Assembly: GCF_025244925.1 (NCBI RefSeq)
Contig: NZ_CP104275.1
Coordinates: forward strand, 1,488,001 to 1,552,000
DNA: 64,000 nucleotides
Origin: Arthrobacter zhaoxinii
GTDB lineage: Bacteria > Actinomycetota > Actinomycetes > Actinomycetales > Micrococcaceae
Direction of reading: 5' to 3'
Under the pieces are notes generated by a model. It saw only the letters and a program-made list of their open reading frames with translations, did not search any database and had not been told where the DNA came from. Position numbers and translations under genes: made by a program. This document shows, piece after piece, positions 55,783 to 64,000 of the stretch (position 1 is its first letter; every line of letters begins with the position of its first letter).

Positions 55783-56907
55783 GTGAGCACGTCCACCGCA
55801 CCACCCCAGACAGGCCAGGTCACCGCCCGGCTCTCCACCCTGGACCGCTTCCTGCCGCTCTGGATCCTCGCCGCGATGGCCGCCGGCCTGCTGCTGGGCC
55901 GTCTGGTTCCGGGCATTGGACCCGCGCTGGACTCGGTGAAGGTGTCGAATGTATCGCTGCCCATCGCCGTCGGCCTGCTGGTGATGATGTACCCGGTGCT
56001 GGCCAAGGTCCGCTACGACGAAACCTCGCGGGTGATTGCCGACCGGAAACTGATGATCACATCGCTGGTGCTGAACTGGGTGGCTGCACCGGCGTTTATG
56101 TTCGCGCTTGCCTGGATTTTCCTGCCGGACCTGCCGGAATACCGCACCGGGCTGATCATCGTGGGGCTGGCCCGCTGCATCGCCATGGTGATGATCTGGA
56201 ACGACCTGGCCTGCGGTGACCGCGAAGCCGCCGCCGTGCTGGTGGCCATCAATTCCGTGTTCCAGGTCCTCGCCTTCGGCGCGCTGGGCTGGTTCTACCT
56301 GCAGGTCCTGCCCGGCTGGCTCGGCCTGGAAACCACCAGCACCGGCTTCTCTTTCTGGGCAATCACGGGCAGCGTCCTGATCTTCTTGGGCATTCCGCTG
56401 CTGGCCGGCTTCCTCACCCGCGTCCTGGGCGAAAAGGCGAAGGGCCGCGACTGGTACGAGGGTACGTTCCTGCCGAAGCTTGGCCCGTGGGCACTGTATG
56501 GCCTGCTGTTCACCATTGTGCTGCTGTTCGCCCTGCAGGGGGACGAGATCACCTCGAACCCGCTCGACGTCGCCCGCATCGCCCTGCCGCTGCTGGTCTA
56601 CTTCCTTGTGGTGTTCGGCGCCGGCATGCTCCTGGGCAAGCTCCTGGACCTGGGCTACCCCCGCACCACCACGCTGGCCTTCACCGCCGCCGGGAACAAC
56701 TTCGAACTGGCCATCGCCGTGGCGATCGGCACCTACGGTGTGACCTCCGGACAGGCGCTGGCCGGCGTCGTCGGACCCCTGATCGAAGTCCCGGTCCTGG
56801 TCGCGCTGGTCTATGTCGCCCTCTGGGCGCAGAAGAAATACTGGCCCGCCGCCACTCCCGCCCTTGCCACCTCTCCAAACGCCTCGACAGAAAAGACGAA
56901 CCGATGA
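55783..56907 (+). CDS. acr3: Arsenite efflux protein Acr3
   Basis: 374 residues, 10 helices, ACR3/SBF superfamily. GLARCIAMVMIWNDLACGD contains the conserved Cys of helix 4 required for As(III) transport, and FELAIAVAIGTYG in helix 9 is also conserved. GTG at 55783 follows GAGGAG by 4 bases; a longer open frame upstream covers the operator and was rejected. Stop overlaps arsC by 4 bases (ATGA). Confidence 0.93.
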   Translation: MSTSTAPPQTGQVTARLSTLDRFLPLWILAAMAAGLLLGRLVPGIGPALDSVKVSNVSLPIAVGLLVMMYPVLAKVRYDETSRVIADRKLMITSLVLNWVAAPAFMFALAWIFLPDLPEYRTGLIIVGLARCIAMVMIWNDLACGDREAAAVLVAINSVFQVLAFGALGWFYLQVLPGWLGLETTSTGFSFWAITGSVLIFLGIPLLAGFLTRVLGEKAKGRDWYEGTFLPKLGPWALYGLLFTIVLLFALQGDEITSNPLDVARIALPLLVYFLVVFGAGMLLGKLLDLGYPRTTTLAFTAAGNNFELAIAVAIGTYGVTSGQALAGVVGPLIEVPVLVALVYVALWAQKKYWPAATPALATSPNASTEKTNR

Positions 56908-57326
56908 GCACCACCGAAACCCCCGCCAAGCCCTCCGTCCTGTTTGTCTGCGTGCACAACGCCGGGCGGTCGCAGATGGCTGCCGCGTACCTGCGCACCC
57001 TCGGCGAGGGGCGGATCGACGTCCGGTCCGCCGGATCCGCGCCCGCCGACTCGGTCAACCCCGCCGCCGTCGAGGCGATGGCCGAGGAGGGCATCGACAT
57101 GTCCGCAGAGCTGCCCAAGGTGCTGACCACCGAGGCAGTGAAGGAGTCCGACGTCGTGATCACCATGGGCTGCGGCGACGCCTGCCCGATCTTCCCCGGC
57201 AAGCGCTACGAGGACTGGAAGCTCGAGGACCCGGCCGGCCAGGGCGTGGACGCCGTCCGCCCCATCCGCGACGACATCAAGGCGCGGATCACAGCACTCA
57301 TCGCCGATCTGCTGCCGGCTAAGTAA
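56904..57326 (+). CDS. arsC: Arsenate reductase (LMW-PTPase type)
   Basis: 140 residues. The phosphatase-like loop is CVHNAGR (Cys16, Arg22); the further Cys pair Cys90 and Cys94 in MGCGDACPIF takes part in the thiol relay of thioredoxin- or mycothiol-linked enzymes. It reduces As(V) to As(III) for Acr3. Coupled to acr3 by ATGA and 30 bases before the flavoprotein gene. Confidence 0.93.
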   Translation: MSTTETPAKPSVLFVCVHNAGRSQMAAAYLRTLGEGRIDVRSAGSAPADSVNPAAVEAMAEEGIDMSAELPKVLTTEAVKESDVVITMGCGDACPIFPGKRYEDWKLEDPAGQGVDAVRPIRDDIKARITALIADLLPAK

Positions 57327-57356
57327 AACCTTCGTACTCCTTGAGGAAAAGCACCA

Positions 57357-58862
57357 ATGAACACTGATCTGTCCCAGCTTCCCGTCGCCGTCATCGGGTC
57401 CGGCCCCGTCGGCCTGGCTGCTGCCGCCCACCTGATCGAACGCGGGCTGACGCCGGTCATCTTCGAGGCCGGCGACGCACCTGCCGCGGCCGTGCGCGCC
57501 TGGGGACACATCCGGCTGTTCTCGCCGTGGCAGTACGACGTCGACGCCGCCGCCCGCCGCCTGCTCGCCGGCACCGACTGGCAGGAACCGGATGCGGAAA
57601 CCCTGCCGACCGGCGCCGAACTCCTCGAGCAGTACCTGCAGCCGCTGGCCGCCGTCCCCGCCATCCGGAACGCCCTGCACACCAACAGCGAGGTTGTTGC
57701 GGTCAGCCGGGAAGGCCTGGACAAGACCCGCACCGGCGGACGGGATACCACTCCGTTCCTGGTCCGCGTCCGCAACACCGACGGCACAACGGCGGATCAC
57801 CGTGTCCGCGCCGTCATCGACGCCTCCGGCACCTGGAGTTCGCCGAACCCGCTGGGCTCGGCAGGACTCGCAGCACCGGGGGAGGCCGAGGCCTATGCGG
57901 AGGGCTTCATCACCGCTCCGCTGCCGGATGTCACCGGCCGCGACCGCGCCCGTTTTGCCGGCAAGAACATCCTGGTGGTCGGCGCCGGCCATTCGGCGGC
58001 CAACACGCTGCTGGCACTGGGAGAGCTGGCCGAGCAGGAACCGGGCACCCGGATCAGCTGGGCCATCCGCCGTTCTTCGGCGGCGAGTGTGTACGGGGGC
58101 GGCGACCTCGACGGGCTGCCCGCCCGCGGTGCGCTGGGCAGCCGCCTGCGGACCCTGGTCGAGGAAGGCCGCATCGATCTGCATACCTCGTTCACCATCA
58201 CCGGGTTCAAGAGCGCCGACACCCTGACCGTCGTCGGGAGCACGCCGTGCGGGGAGACGCAGCTGGATGTGGACCTGCTGGTGCCGGCCACCGGCTTCCG
58301 GCCGAACCTGGACATGCTGCGGGAAGTCCGCCTTGATCTGGACCCGGCCGTGGAAGCGCCGCGGGCACTCGGGCCGCTCATCGACCCGGAATTCCACAGC
58401 TGCGGAACCGTGACGCCGCACGGCGCCCGGCTTCTGGCCCATCCGGAGAAGGATTTCTACATCACCGGAATGAAGTCCTACGGCCGGGCCCCGACGTTCC
58501 TGATGGCCACGGGCTACGAGCAGGTCCGCTCCATCGTCGCGGCCCTGGCCGGCGACCAGAAGGCGGCCGACGACGTCGAACTCGTCCTGCCCGAAACCGG
58601 GGTCTGCTCCACGGACCTTGGCGGAAGCTGCGACACCGTGGCCGGCTGCGACACCGGCGACGCAGCTGATCAGGGTGACGTGTCCTGCTGCGGAACTCCG
58701 GAACCGGCTGCGGCACCTGCTGCCGAGTCCTGCTGCGGAACTCCGGAGCCTGAAGCAGCGGCACCCGCTGTGCCCGCTGAATCCTGCTGTTCGGCACCCG
58801 CTCCTGCGTTCCTGGGCATCCCGACGGGCCTGGCCCACGGGCGGTCCACAGAGCAGGAATAG
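57357..58862 (+). CDS. Ars-operon flavoprotein with Cys-rich tail
   Basis: 501 residues. Rossmann FAD motif GSGPVGLAAAAHL at the N-terminus, NAD(P)H motif VGAGHSAANTLLAL in the middle, PATGFRPNLDML near residue 320: a class-B-monooxygenase/thioredoxin-reductase-like oxidoreductase. It resembles ArsO-type flavoproteins found after arsC in Actinobacteria. From residue ~411 a disordered Ala/Pro/Glu tail carries nine Cys, including three CC pairs in SCCGTPEP-type repeats, a plausible As(III) trap. Last gene of the acr3-arsC unit, followed by a terminator. Confidence 0.85.
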   Translation: MNTDLSQLPVAVIGSGPVGLAAAAHLIERGLTPVIFEAGDAPAAAVRAWGHIRLFSPWQYDVDAAARRLLAGTDWQEPDAETLPTGAELLEQYLQPLAAVPAIRNALHTNSEVVAVSREGLDKTRTGGRDTTPFLVRVRNTDGTTADHRVRAVIDASGTWSSPNPLGSAGLAAPGEAEAYAEGFITAPLPDVTGRDRARFAGKNILVVGAGHSAANTLLALGELAEQEPGTRISWAIRRSSAASVYGGGDLDGLPARGALGSRLRTLVEEGRIDLHTSFTITGFKSADTLTVVGSTPCGETQLDVDLLVPATGFRPNLDMLREVRLDLDPAVEAPRALGPLIDPEFHSCGTVTPHGARLLAHPEKDFYITGMKSYGRAPTFLMATGYEQVRSIVAALAGDQKAADDVELVLPETGVCSTDLGGSCDTVAGCDTGDAADQGDVSCCGTPEPAAAPAAESCCGTPEPEAAAPAVPAESCCSAPAPAFLGIPTGLAHGRSTEQE

Positions 58863-58868
58863 GAGCGG

Positions 58869-58898
58869 CCGGGGCGCCTGCTGTGCGAGGCGCCCCGG
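58869..58898 (+). terminator. Terminator of the ars operon
   Basis: Perfect 11-bp stem CCGGGGCGCCT/AGGCGCCCCGG with an 8-base loop, 6 bases after the flavoprotein stop. Confidence 0.8.
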
Positions 58899-58907
58899 GT
58901 CGCGTGC

Positions 58908-59501
58908 CTAAACCGTTTCGGCCGTCTTCTTGTTCCTTTTCTTGCGGATCATGTCGTCGGCGATTGCATACGTCATGAAGCCTCCTACTCCACCCATGAA
59001 TAGGAGAATGAGTAGAGGCCCGAAGTACCCGTCTTCGTCGCCCTCCACAACGGCCTTGCCAGGCTCCTCAGGGTCGTAGAAAACGGTCATTTCCGTACCG
59101 CGGAGCTTGTCGGCCACCGCCGATTCCGAGCCTTCGCGCTTCTGGTAATACCGCTCGCGGTAATCAACCGAATAGGCAGCGCCGCTTTCGACAGCGTAGG
59201 AAACTTCCATGACCTTGTAGCGCTTGGCTTTGCGCCCATCGCCGAACCGAACGTCGGCGACTGTTCCTACCGAGGGGACGCCGTCTGAGACGAGCTTATG
59301 GTCTGAATATGCCATGACGATTCCAGGGATCCCAAGGCCCAGGCCGAACAGCAAGATGCAGACGCCAACAAGCAAAGCGCTCCAACTACTCATTTGTTTC
59401 TTCTTGGGGGAGCGGTCGCATTCTTCGCCCCTCTTGCACTTTTCACACTGGCTGGCGTGCAGGACCTCAATATTCCGCGCGCCGTCAGAACTCAGTTCCA
59501 C
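58908..59501 (-). CDS. DUF3592-like membrane protein
   Basis: 197 residues. N-terminal cytoplasmic Cys-containing stretch (QCEKCKRGEEC, a possible metal knuckle), helix ~42-65, an extracytoplasmic DUF3592-like domain (SVGTVADVRFGD, VFYDPEEPGKAVVEG) and a C-terminal helix ~160-183, Lys/Arg tail. The codon and base composition are less GC-rich than neighbours, suggesting acquisition. Function unknown. Confidence 0.72.
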   Translation of the reverse strand: MELSSDGARNIEVLHASQCEKCKRGEECDRSPKKKQMSSWSALLVGVCILLFGLGLGIPGIVMAYSDHKLVSDGVPSVGTVADVRFGDGRKAKRYKVMEVSYAVESGAAYSVDYRERYYQKREGSESAVADKLRGTEMTVFYDPEEPGKAVVEGDEDGYFGPLLILLFMGGVGGFMTYAIADDMIRKKRNKKTAETV

Positions 59502-59713
59502 GTGAATAACTCCCCCTGTTTTGTACCGTGAATATGCCGTGGGCGGCCTTATCCGGGATGGACTATATCACCGGATAATGCACCGAATGCTCCCTGTTTC
59601 AGGCGGGAACCCGTGCTCCTGACGCAGGGCGAAAGGCAGACCGCTTACTTCCGCAAAGCGTCGCAGGCCACCCACGTCCATGGAGCACGATGCTCCGGTA
59701 CTACGCTCATGCG

Positions 59714-60481
59714 ATGGACTCATCAACGTATCTTCGTGATCTCTTCGGCCTACATGAGCGCGTGGCTCTCGTGACGGGAGGAAGTTCAGGCATCGGCAAA
59801 GCGATCGCCCTCGCACTCAGCGCAGCGGGCGCACACGTACTCATCGCTGCCCGGACCGCCGCGGCGATTGACGGGGCAGTAGAGGAAATACGCCAGGCAG
59901 GAGGCTCCGCCGACGGCGTCGTCGTGGACCTCTCGACCCGCAAAGGTGCACACGCTCTTGCGGATGCTGCAGGTGCTGTCGACATTCTGGTGAACTCAGC
60001 CGCTATCAATCTTCGCCCCCTGATGCCCGAGCTCGACGAGAGCGCCTGGGATAAGACCATGCAGGTCAACCTCGAGGCACCCTTCATCCTCGGTCAGCGT
60101 CTGGCGCCCGGAATGGCCGAGCGCGGTTTCGGCCGGATCATTCACATCAGCTCTCAGCAGGCCCATCGAGCGTTCGCGTCAAGTGGTGCCTACGGGGTAT
60201 CGAAAGCAGCAATCGAAGCTTTGGCCCGATCGCAATCCGAGGCGTGGGCGCCATACGGTGTCACCGCAAACGTACTGGTGCCGGGCTTTGTGGAAACCCC
60301 CTTGAATAAGCGGCTCAGCTCGGACCCTGCTGCAGTCCATGCTCTGGCCAGGCGGACACTTGTCGGACGAAATGGTGTGCCGGAGGACTTTGCCGGCGCC
60401 GCCGTGTTCCTGGCCAGCGCTGCGTCAACTTACGTCGTCGGGCAGCTTGTCGCCGTCGATGGAGGCTTCTCAGTCCATTAA
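59714..60481 (+). CDS. SDR family oxidoreductase
   Basis: 255-residue classical short-chain dehydrogenase. NAD(P) motif TGGSSGIG (residues 21-28), NSAA, catalytic Ser in HISSQQAH and YGVSK (Tyr, Lys), and C-terminal YVVGQLVAVDGG. Substrate unknown. ATG at 59714 fits family length; the ATG at 59690 has a weak GGAG site and could be real. Confidence 0.88.
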   Translation: MDSSTYLRDLFGLHERVALVTGGSSGIGKAIALALSAAGAHVLIAARTAAAIDGAVEEIRQAGGSADGVVVDLSTRKGAHALADAAGAVDILVNSAAINLRPLMPELDESAWDKTMQVNLEAPFILGQRLAPGMAERGFGRIIHISSQQAHRAFASSGAYGVSKAAIEALARSQSEAWAPYGVTANVLVPGFVETPLNKRLSSDPAAVHALARRTLVGRNGVPEDFAGAAVFLASAASTYVVGQLVAVDGGFSVH

Positions 60482-60512
60482 GAATCCGCAGCTACCGCCG
60501 GCGCCGGAGAAC

Positions 60513-61031
60513 TTAGTGGGTGTCGATCCAATACCGGCGTTTGGCGTTGCGGCTATCTTCGTAGATGCCGCCGTTCTTTTCGATGGTGGCCCGGGAACCG
60601 GCGTTGTCCTCATCGCAGGTGACGAGGACCCGGGAAATTCCCAGTTGGTGGGCGATTGGCAGGGCGTCTTTCAAAGCACGGCCAGCGTGGCCGAAGCGTC
60701 TGGCGGACGGCCTCACGCTATACCCGATATGCCCGCCTTCGTTGAGGAGGAAGTCATTCAATTCGTGCCTGATTGCCTGAGCTCCAACTACAGTGCCCGC
60801 TTCGGCAATCCACAGATAAGTGCAGGGAACGTAGCCAGGCTTCCGTGGACTAGCGGGCAGGGCGGCGGCAACGAGTTCATCCACGAATAGGCCAAAGACG
60901 TCTGGGTCCTGGAGTTCTCCCAGCGTCCAATCTTCGCCACCGCTGCCGTCCCTGTGTGCCCCATCGAATTCGGTGGCCGCAGCCAACCAAGAAGAGTGGT
61001 ATTTCCGATCGGGGGTGATAAGCGTAGCCAT
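60513..61031 (-). CDS. GNAT acetyltransferase
   Basis: 172 residues of the YoaP/RimJ-like single-domain family: GHIGYSVRPSARRFGHAGRA is the acetyl-CoA binding part, ISRVLVTCDEDNAGSRATIE follows and is typical of the family often annotated as YD repeat-like GNAT. Substrate unknown. ATG at 61031 without a clear ribosome-binding site. Confidence 0.85.
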   Translation of the reverse strand: MATLITPDRKYHSSWLAAATEFDGAHRDGSGGEDWTLGELQDPDVFGLFVDELVAAALPASPRKPGYVPCTYLWIAEAGTVVGAQAIRHELNDFLLNEGGHIGYSVRPSARRFGHAGRALKDALPIAHQLGISRVLVTCDEDNAGSRATIEKNGGIYEDSRNAKRRYWIDTH

Positions 61032-61040
61032 CGCAAAAGA

Positions 61041-61338
61041 CTATCTGAGGACTTTGCCTGACGTTCCTCCGTTCCGTGGACGTCTAATACTGCTGCCTGC
61101 GGCCCCGGCTCCGGCTTGGGTCTGCAGCATCCGCTCGACGGCGGTGACGACCGCTTGCCGGCGAGCGGCAACTTCCTTGCCTCTGACTGGATTTCCCTCG
61201 AGACCGGTAAGCCCTTCCGGTGAGAGCTGCCAGGCCTGCGCGATGGCGTAGATGAAGAGACGGCGTAGATGAAGACCAGAACGTCGACGGCGGACAGTGG
61301 GTGGGCGGCAGCCGTCGCGACGGCGAGACCTAGCTGGC
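61041..61338 (-). pseudogene. Decayed TetR C-terminal fragment (proposed)
   Basis: Reading from 61338 gives RQLGLAVATAAAHPLSAVDV then LVFIYA; after a 17-bp direct duplication (61245-61261 and 61262-61277) the frame changes and continues IAQAWQLSPEGLTGLEGNP, then RRQAVVTAVERMLQ to the stop at 61041. Joined, the two parts look like the C-terminal half of a TetR-type regulator. The 5' part is missing, cut by the lipoprotein gene. No intact copy nearby. Confidence 0.4.
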
Positions 61339-61797
61339 GGCCTCATAGGGCTCGCACTGGGTCTGGAGTTCCGTGGCGGCGGTGGTCCAGGACTCGGCGT
61401 TGAACATCCACGCCCGGGAAGGCTTTTCGGCCTGCATGATGACGTTTTCAGTGGGTGAAGACAGCTCTTTCAGCAACGGGGCCATGTCTGCAGATGCATC
61501 CCCGGCTATGGCGAGGACTTCACTGTGGAGTGGGCGTGCGTCCTCCGCGCTCATCTCCACGCTGCTTGTCCCGCCGCCGATCCTCACAATGGAGATCATC
61601 TGGTTCAGTGGTCCTTGGCCGTCTGTCCCGAGGAGTTTGAGGCAGGACTGCTCTTCCGTATCCTTAACCACTGGTTCGGTCGAGGGCGCCGCCGATGCCG
61701 GAGGCGACGACGGCTTAGCTTCAGCCTCCGTGGTGGCCGTACTGCAACCGCTGACGAGCAGCAGCGCGAGGACAGGGACGGCAGCAGCTTTTCTCAT
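61330..61797 (-). CDS. Hypothetical lipoprotein
   Basis: 155 residues. Signal MRKAAAVPVLALLLVSGC with lipobox LVSGC (Cys18), a Ser/Pro/Glu linker of ~30 residues, then a helical globular part (SVEMSAEDARPLHSEVLAIA). Two further Cys near the ends of the globular part (SCLKLLG, TQCEPYE) may form a disulfide. No family recognised. Its 3' end overlaps the decayed fragment. Confidence 0.68.
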   Translation of the reverse strand: MRKAAAVPVLALLLVSGCSTATTEAEAKPSSPPASAAPSTEPVVKDTEEQSCLKLLGTDGQGPLNQMISIVRIGGGTSSVEMSAEDARPLHSEVLAIAGDASADMAPLLKELSSPTENVIMQAEKPSRAWMFNAESWTTAATELQTQCEPYEAAS

Positions 61798-62131
61798 GGT
61801 TTCCCCCGGGAGTCGTAGACGGTGGTGTCAACCTAGCGGCTAACTGCCTGCCCTGCCAAGCGACGGCGGTGCGCCGACCACGCAGATGGAACTGGAGATC
61901 AAACGCGATACGCACATCTGCCGGCGCCAACATCGACATAGTGATGTCCGCGGTGGGGAAGCGGTGGGGAAGCGGTGGCCGCGCGTCGCGCTGGGGGGAC
62001 CCTCAATCGGGTGCCGTGCTTGTGCTGCCATGTCGTCAGTTTTGAACGGATGTGCTCGGGCACCCCTAGTCGGCGCAAGCGAAGGCGCGGGGCCCATTGC
62101 AGGTCCCGCGCCTCGGTGTTCCTATAGCTCA
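61798..62131. other. Intergenic region with a short tandem repeat
   Basis: 334 bases between two minus-strand genes, no credible CDS. It contains GCGGTGGGGAA repeated about 2.6 times at 61950-61978. Confidence 0.4.
61950..61978. repeat. 11-bp tandem repeat, ~2.6 copies
   Basis: GCGGTGGGGAA at 61950-61960 and 61961-61971 plus GCGGTGG at 61972-61978. Confidence 0.8.
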
Positions 62132-63106
<975 letters not shown>

Positions 63107-63152
63107 TCATGGGGGATCGAGCGGCGCCCAAGATGCCGGCCGAACGTGCGAG

Positions 63153-63180
63153 CAGTCTATGCCTTAGGTGGCAGAGACTG
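63153..63180. promoter_or_regulatory. Operator candidate between AKR and TetR genes
   Basis: CAGTCTATGCC-N6-GGCAGAGACTG is an 11-bp inverted repeat with one mismatch, in the divergent promoter region; fits a TetR-family site. Confidence 0.55.
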
Positions 63181-63207
63181 TCAACAGAGGCAATGTATGC
63201 TCTGAGC

Positions 63208-63819
63208 ATGAGTGCAAGTAGCGACGGAGTCGGGTTGAGGCAGCGCACGCGCGATGCCGTACGCCAGCAGATCGCGGAGCTTGCTCTCGTAATCTTCGAC
63301 GAGCAGGGTTTCGACGAGACCACCGTCGACCAAATTGCAGCGGCTGCCTGCATTTCGCCCCGGAGCTTCTTCCGGTACTTCGCCTCCAAGGAAGACGTGG
63401 TCCTGGGTGACCCCATGCTCTACGGCGAGCCCGTTCGACAGCGGCTGGCCCAAAGCCTGGAATCGATGCCCATATGGCAGGCCCTGCGCGCGGGGTTCGA
63501 GGCGGTCGTGGAGACAATCGAAGCGGACCCTGAACGGGCCCTGCGTGCAACGCGAGTGATGATCAGCACGCCGTCTCTGCGCGCCCGGAACACGGAGAAG
63601 CACCTGGCCTGGATGACCGTTCTTGTGCCGCTGGTCGCCGCCGCCCTGAACTGCCCCGAGGAGGAACGGCAGTATCACGCCCGGGCAATCACGCTGTGCG
63701 CTCTGACCTGCCTCGACGTCTCCTCCGCCGAGTTGGTACACCGCAACGGTGCGGTGACATCCCGGGTACTGCTCGATGAAGCGTTCAGGCTCCTGAAACC
63801 CACAACACTGGTCGACTAA
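63208..63819 (+). CDS. TetR family regulator
   Basis: 203 residues. TetR N-terminal helix-turn-helix (AVRQQIAELALVIFDEQGFD, TVDQIAAAACISPRSFFRYF) and a C-terminal domain of MftR-like type (TRVMISTPSLRARNTEKHLA). Start uncertain: 63208 chosen, 63193 is in frame with AGAGG only 2 bases away. It is divergent from an aldo/keto reductase gene, the probable target. Confidence 0.87.
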   Translation: MSASSDGVGLRQRTRDAVRQQIAELALVIFDEQGFDETTVDQIAAAACISPRSFFRYFASKEDVVLGDPMLYGEPVRQRLAQSLESMPIWQALRAGFEAVVETIEADPERALRATRVMISTPSLRARNTEKHLAWMTVLVPLVAAALNCPEEERQYHARAITLCALTCLDVSSAELVHRNGAVTSRVLLDEAFRLLKPTTLVD

Positions 63820-63902
63820 GCCTGCTCCTGAAGGACTCACATTCCTTTGGTCCGGATCAGCGGTGGACTCGGCGCCGGGAAGATTGAAAAAGGGGGGGGC
63901 TG

Positions 63903-64000
63903 ATGGGGGAGACACCGCGGGAGCACGGCATGCTCGATGTGGACGACGGCCAGAGCATTTACTGGGAAGAATGGGGCGTGCCCGACGGCACGCCCGCGCT
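63903..64000 (+). CDS. pip: Prolyl aminopeptidase, 5' end (partial)
   Basis: The frame from the ATG at 63903 (G-rich ribosome-binding site 3-10 bases upstream) runs off the window and encodes MGETPREHGMLDVDDGQ then YWEEWGVPDGTPA, the typical N-terminus of proline iminopeptidase. Only ~33 residues are visible, so the catalytic Ser/Asp/His are outside. Confidence 0.7.
   Translation, partial: MGETPREHGMLDVDDGQSIYWEEWGVPDGTPA

Noticed and set aside
54765..56219. Long plus-strand ORF across arsR into acr3
   Set aside because: It is a different frame from acr3 and antisense to arsN/arsR; acr3 starts at 55783.

Overview
The window is high-GC DNA (long antisense ORFs under almost every gene, frequent GTG starts, ATGA/GTGA start-stop overlaps). 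Gene content points to an actinobacterium, most likely of the Micrococcaceae (Arthrobacter-like): a DUF222/HNH gene, the def-fmt-rsmB-rpe run followed by an FMN riboswitch and a PnuC-type riboflavin transporter, a GlxR/CRP-like site and an MT0933-like antitoxin. The genus is inference. The window starts inside one gene and ends inside another; no phage, insertion sequence, CRISPR array or replication origin was seen.

1-8 kb is a sugar locus: the tail of a secreted sugar-dehydrogenase-like protein with a PKD domain, a ROK regulator, a polyprenyl diphosphate synthase, and a ribose-type ABC transporter whose permease/ATPase genes diverge from the binding-protein gene over a CRP/GlxR-like palindrome. 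8-17.5 kb holds prfC, an ArsR-type regulator coupled to an MFS exporter, a thiolase, a small protein whose ribosome-binding site lies in a palindrome, an NTF2-like / NCS1 permease / cyclase operon, and a DUF695 protein.

17.5-25.6 kb is the most striking block: a complete V/A-type ATPase operon on the minus strand (transcribed G/H, C, I, K, F, E, A, B, D, almost all with overlapping ends), headed by a gene for a small encapsulated-ferritin-like (EncFtn) protein that keeps the iron-site residues, while no encapsulin shell gene is present. 25.7-30.6 kb carries redox and sulfur genes (flavin reductase, msrB, USP-like protein, hydrolase, ybaK, sufE, rhodanese).

31-43.5 kb is accessory: DUF222/HNH gene with tandem repeats at its 3' end, zapE, MT0933-like protein, ScyD/ScyE-like secreted protein, CPBP protease, an MFS-TetR operon with a clear operator, NmrA-like reductase, SRPBCC and GNAT proteins, and small membrane proteins. 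43.7-44.65 kb is a tRNA cluster (Gly-Cys-Val-Gly-Val-Gly on minus, Val on plus) with a duplicated Val-Gly unit. 44.7-50.4 kb is housekeeping: a RecB/Cas4-like nuclease fold protein, def, fmt, rsmB, rpe, FMN riboswitch, ribM.

50.5-54.8 kb has DUF1801, an AlkD-like protein, a CPBP protease, an MFS transporter and RidA. 54.8-58.9 kb is an arsenic-resistance locus: arsR-arsN-like acetyltransferase (minus) divergent from acr3-arsC-flavoprotein (plus) across a strong inverted repeat; the flavoprotein carries a Cys-Cys-rich repeated tail. The right end has a DUF3592 protein, SDR, GNAT, a decayed TetR-like remnant, a lipoprotein, an aldo/keto reductase divergent from a TetR regulator, and the start of a prolyl aminopeptidase gene.
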